Assembly (NCBI GenBank): GCA_910574455.1
Contig: CAJSYZ010000009.1
Location: forward strand, 2,249,040 to 2,313,039
DNA: 64,000 bases
Direction: 5' to 3'
From: Trichaptum fuscoviolaceum
Taxonomy: Eukaryota; Basidiomycota; Agaricomycetes; Hymenochaetales; Trichaptaceae
Each line of letters opens with the position of its first letter. The first letter of the stretch is position 1. This document shows, in pieces, positions 59,694 through 64,000 of this stretch. Both the position numbers and the translations under genes were made by a program. The notes below the pieces were generated by a model, which was not told the origin of the DNA, did not search any database, and was given only the letters and a program-made list of their open reading frames with translations.

Positions 59694-61443
59694 ATGGCGA
59701 AGAGACATCAACGCCATGCGGCTCCCACAAGACAAAGTAAGTTGGTGTTGAAGGGGAGGCGTTACCACTGGTGACTCACACTCATTGCCTCCCGTGCCAC
59801 GCTGCACTCAGCCCGCACGCGAACAAGACAGAATAAGGGTGCTCCAGTCAGTAACATATCCGTCTCGGATATAACTTTGCAGAAGAAAACTCATTCTACT
59901 CTCATTATATCTCTCATTTGACGGGTCTACATAATTAGCTTGTGACTGATCCTATAAAGAATACTCAACTACTAAATGACCAACTCCGTGCGCTTGGTTT
60001 ATACGCTGCACCCACGCTAGGAGATGGAAATTGCTTATTTCGTGCTCTGTCGGACCAATATTATGGCACACCTTCGCAACATTTCAAGCTTCGGGAGGAA
60101 ATATGCAACTGGATGGAGGCACACAAGGAGCGATATGCACCGTTTGTGGATGACGATCGTGGATTGGATGTGCACCTTGGATGTATGCGTCAGCCAGGTA
60201 ACTGAGATTAATGTTCGGATATGTGTGACATCTCTGACTCTGAATATTTCCTTAGGTACTTATGGTGGTCATCTCGAGCTCACTGCGTTCTCGCATCTGA
60301 AGAAACGAGACGTTAAGGTTATCCAACCTGGACTCGTATATGTTATTGAATGGCAATCAGGCGCGGACTTATCACCGACAAGGGAGACAGCACCCGAGAC
60401 ATTTGAGACTCAACATAGTGAAGCTCCCATAGTGGCTCCTTTGAAAGATCGCGAAGCAAGACGGCTGCGGCGAGAGAAGGTGAGGGACATGAAAGAGAAG
60501 ACAGCGAAGAGTAGACAGCATGCTGGAGACAGTGGTGATGAAAGCGACGATGACCTTCCAGGTTCTGGTACAGTCTATGTTGCGTGAGTGACTTCAACGT
60601 CATCATTGCGATGACCTTACTGAAATTACAACTAGCTACCACGACTGGGAACATTTTAGCTCAGTTCGCAATCTGACCGGTCCTCATACTGGAATTCCAT
60701 ACGTTGTGGAGAAACCGGTGACCACATCGCAAGCTGCCGCCGTGACGAAGAAGCAACTAAGCAGAGCAGACACACCATCTTCCGAGAGTTCTCTTGAGAG
60801 TCTCTCTTCAGAAATACCTCCAGAGGCCGACATAATACCTGTTGAAGTTCCTCTACCACCTTCGCGTTCCGCTTCTCCCCCACCTTCCTCCGAAACGTCG
60901 AATTCTGCTTCCTCGAATTTGTCCGTGCCTCCCGTGCCAGGGTATAATTGCTCCGGAGATGACTTGCCGCGTGTCAAGCGTTCGCCGAAGCGTGCTTTAC
61001 CGGACTCATATCTGAATGCGGAAGATTCGCAGGGCGAGGCGAAACGTTCTCGCAGTAATCTACGACCACAGAATAAGATGGACATTGATCCAGACGCTGA
61101 CACCCCGAGCCTGCTGGCTTCAGGCTCCTCGGCCGACTCATCAAGTTCGTCTTCGCCTTCACCAGCCCCAACGCCTCCGCCATCGATGGTTGTTATCCCT
61201 CCTACCCCTGTCACCCCTTCAAAGCCTCTCACACGTCGGCAGCGAAAGGTTCTAGGTTTACCGAAGCCGCGGGCTAATCTTGCGAGTCAAGGTCGATCAG
61301 GAAGCGCGGGCAAGATTGTCGTTCCTGGAGGGAAGTTCAAGAAGGACGGTTCTGATGCCGACACAGCGCCAGCGGACGTAGAATGGGCAAAGAATGGGCG
61401 TGGCCGAGTCGACGTGCGCGGTTTCAGGGAGCTCAAGATCTAG
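59694..61443 (+). CDS. OTU-domain cysteine protease (OTUD3-like deubiquitinase)
   Basis: Predicted ubiquitin-specific cysteine peptidase. Exons: 59694-59736, 59812-59846, 59939-60197, 60256-60583, 60636-61443, giving 490 residues. The catalytic core reads LRALGLYAAPTLGDGNCLFR, with Asp and the nucleophile Cys near residue 58, then ALSDQYYG and YGGHLELTAFSHL. The catalytic His is in AYHDWEHFSSVR near residue 228. A charged linker (KDREARRLRREKVRDMKEK; GDESDDD) splits the OTU fold before the His. The C-terminal 230 residues are Ser/Pro-rich and disordered, with basic patches (RVKRSPKR; LTRRQRKVLGLPKPR) that could be nuclear localisation signals. The basic N terminus MAKRHQRHAAPTRQ matches OTUD3-type starts. 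The donor after exon 2 (gtcagt) is weak, so a few residues there are uncertain. Confidence 0.9.
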
Positions 61444-63161
61444 CATCCCTCTGTTTCATATTCCTTCACGACACTGACGACTCGCCATGACCATTTCAAC
61501 AAGCATCACTCGGAAACTCATTTGGACTGTGTATACTGCATTTTCTATCTTCTCGCATATCAACTTGCATTATTCACATCGACACACACACATTAACGCA
61601 AGACTTACATATATAATGTCCGCAATGCTTTATTGCTTTCCTGCTTTGTCACAGTGCACGTTTTGTCCCCCAGAGAGGATTTGCATTCTCGCTAGCGCAT
61701 GCACATTGGACATAACATACTCCGCATTTGCACCTCTGTCATTTCTCTGCACTTGTTCTATTCACCGCGCAACCTTTTTCTTCTTCAAGATTACATCTTT
61801 TTCTTGTACGTATTTATTCCCCTCTACTTATATTCACACTTCTTTCTTACGATGTTCCTGTCTCATATAGGTACACTGCATTCTTCCTTTAGGTCTCAGG
61901 TTTAGATAACAAATGTACATGTATATTAGTGTAATACTACGAAACAATGCTTTAAGCTTCTTTGTTCATATTCTATTAGTTCCTATCCTGCTACGATCGT
62001 CACAGTGCTGGATTGTTGCATGCCATACCGTGAGGTTTATCTCGTACGTTTGTTAAAGGGATGTTGGAGCGTTCATTAGAAGAATTCAGATAGCTGAGTT
62101 AGATTTCACATGCGGATTAGACTATACACGTTGAAGATTAGCGGGATCGGCATTCCTTGGCGTAACGGCACGTCATTCAATACGAACAGATTATTGATGT
62201 TGAGTGGGCGATACATATCCCGAAAACAAATTCTATTTGAGACGATTGCTCAGTACCCATTTGAGTCATAGCATTTACCAAAATTCTACCCATCGAATTT
62301 ATCGCATTGAACCCCATCGTTCCTATTCCTGATGCTCCAGATTTTCGAAGCTCATAGAGCTATGGGTCACAGAGCTTTGAATATAATTATGCCATTATGC
62401 TATACCTTGACCGGTTTCCATGGGGGAAATCGGAATTTGAGTCAAGTTTATTTGAGTCCTGGACCGGGTATCACTGGGAATCGGCATACAGATCGAGGAC
62501 TCGAGAACTATGTGAACTTACACTTTCAAAAGCATTCCCTAGCGCAGTCTTTCTATCTTCACTTCCCTACACTAAAGGAATCATCAATGAATGCCAAGAG
62601 CGTGAGACTGAGTATATGCGTGTATCTATGAAAAGTTGTTGTGATAAGTGAAACCAGAATCGATATTGGTTCAAAACCAACTCTATTTACATAAAAGCAC
62701 CTCAACGGTACCTGAGCCTTCTTAGTTGCTGTATGTTCTTGAATTCCCTACTCCCATCGATCGAGAGCACTGATGGTGTCTGAATTTGCGTGAGAAAACA
62801 TTGACTTTCACCGAGGTTGTCCCGCTCACCTTTGCTTATGTCAGCTTCTCTTTCTCGTCATTTTCTTGCTTTTCTTTCATCTCGGTTCCATTTCACTTTC
62901 TTGGACATGATAGGAGAGTAAAGGATATGCAGGAGAAGATCAGCCTGTCATCTAGTCCATAGTTCAAACCACAATTCGATACTTGTATCGAGCCACCACG
63001 CAAATAAAGACAAACAGACATGCCTTTTAGGGACTCCCGCTTGGCTGGATGCACAAATCGTGGATTCATTCACGACCAGCCATCTTACGCGTGTACATCC
63101 TCTTCATGGACACGCTATAGCACTCCTTCTACCAAAATCCTCACACTCTTTGTCTTTGACA
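61444..63161. other. about 1.7 kb intergenic
   Basis: AT-rich 3' flank of the OTU gene and upstream region of the CNOT11-like gene. Open frames at 61487-61870 and 62332-62651 are low-complexity or unsupported. Nothing else seen. Confidence 0.4.
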
Positions 63162-64000
63162 ATGATGCAGACTGCTTCATACTATGCAACGCCGGTGCCC
63201 CCGGCGCCGACAGCACCAGATCCTTTGCGCGTGTCGGTAAACCACCTTTTGGCCAGAGCGCACAATATTCCGTGCACTGCAGCCGCCCAGGCGTTTACTC
63301 AACTGGTTCAGCCAAGCAACAGATTTCAGGTGGCTTTGGATATACTATTGCCGCTCTTGTCTGGAAATGCAGAGGTGTGTAGTCGGATCAGATGGGCAAT
63401 GATAAGTGGCTAACGGAGAGATTAGGCGCCCAGACGAATACTCGCGGCTTACATTCTTTATTTTCTATATTCCACGCATCCGGTTGTGATGAATCCATTC
63501 AGGACTGTCTTCATCGAAATCTTTCTGCGAGAAAGAGGTGTAGCCAGAACAGAAGCCGAACGCGGTGGCGTCAGCGAAACTGAGCAGCTTGTTTGGGTTT
63601 TGTGGAAAGTTCTGAAGGGAGATGGCGGCGACGTACGTAAAGGCCATAAATCATGTGGATAAACTAATTCTGAACATCAATTCCTCAGCTTGGGCCTTAT
63701 TCTTCGGCTACGTTGGCGGTCTCACCCTTGCCTCCCAGACTTCGTGCACCACATTTGAGCATCGACGAGTCGATTTCTTCCGATGAAGATGAGATTTATA
63801 TACCGTAAGGAATTCGGCATATCATCGGCACAACCTGGCTCACAATCTTACAGGACATCAGACAGACCACAGCCATCTCCCATTCAAACGAATGGCTCAA
63901 CAATGAGTGGTACCGTTGTGAACACCCCGATTTCAGCAAGGGCCCCGACTCCTGGCGAAATAGCGGCAAAGAAGCTGAACTCAATGGCCGACACAGATGT
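63162..64000 (+). CDS. CCR4-NOT transcription complex subunit 11-like (partial, runs off the window)
   Basis: Scaffold subunit of the CCR4-NOT deadenylase complex in metazoans and many fungi. The exons visible are 63162-63374, 63426-63632, 63690-63805 and 63855 to the window end, all in phase, with about 220 residues encoded. The start is ATGATGCAG. The N-terminal region (FTQLVQPSNRFQVALDILLP) leads into the family signature APRRILAAYILYFLY ... VVMNPFRTVF ... EIFLRERG. It is followed by TEQLVWVLWKVLKGDG, then a Ser/Pro-rich linker (SPLPPRLRAPHLSIDESISS) with an acidic DEDE stretch. The C-terminal half is missing at the contig edge, so full length cannot be judged. Confidence 0.8.

Noticed and set aside
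1..64000. CRISPR array, LTR retrotransposon or long terminal inverted repeats
   Set aside because: No regularly spaced identical repeats, reverse transcriptase, integrase DDE or transposase motifs were recognised in any frame.

Overview
The window is eukaryotic nuclear DNA from a filamentous basidiomycete, most likely a wood- or litter-decaying mushroom (Agaricomycetes). The basis is dense genes split by many introns of about 50-60 bases (GTRNGY...CTRAY...YAG, several micro-exons), a secreted GH115 xylan alpha-glucuronidase, F-box-like protein paralogues and an intron-containing tRNA. This placement is inference from gene content and architecture; no rDNA or marker gene is present. All multi-exon models were built by hand, and the reading phase was checked across every junction.

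Layout: 0-9.3 kb holds an Nup98/Nup116-type nucleoporin (+), the 20-exon GH115 glucuronidase (+) and a small three-exon membrane protein (-). 11.7-19.1 kb holds two paralogous F-box-like genes in head-to-head orientation. 22.1-28.4 kb is a GC-richer block with a SNF2/RING ATPase (-), two anonymous genes (+), diverged repeats on both sides of those two genes, and a tRNA-Arg(CCT) with a 53-base intron (-). 28.7-37 kb is a compact housekeeping stretch: FES1 (-), a multipass membrane protein (-), a GPI-anchored-like cell-surface protein (+), OXA1 (+) and a short spliced gene remnant (-). 37.4-48.6 kb is about 11 kb with almost no convincing gene, only decayed fragments and a tRNA-like relic. 48.6-51.5 kb holds an MFS monocarboxylate-transporter-type permease (+). 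51.5-55.9 kb is mostly non-coding with an unresolved minus-strand coding patch. 56.0-61.4 kb holds a UPF1/DNA2-like SF1 helicase (+) and an OTU deubiquitinase (+). The window ends inside a CNOT11-like CCR4-NOT subunit gene (+).

The genes do not form one pathway. Most are housekeeping (nuclear pore, Hsp70 exchange, mitochondrial insertion, RNA/DNA helicase, ubiquitin, mRNA deadenylation) with accessory islands between them. The best candidate for something undescribed is the 22-28 kb block: a SNF2 ATPase with an internal RING and a GC-AG intron, divergent from two unrecognised small genes that lie between imperfect direct repeats next to a tRNA gene. It could be a mobile or defence-like module, but nothing visible proves mobility.
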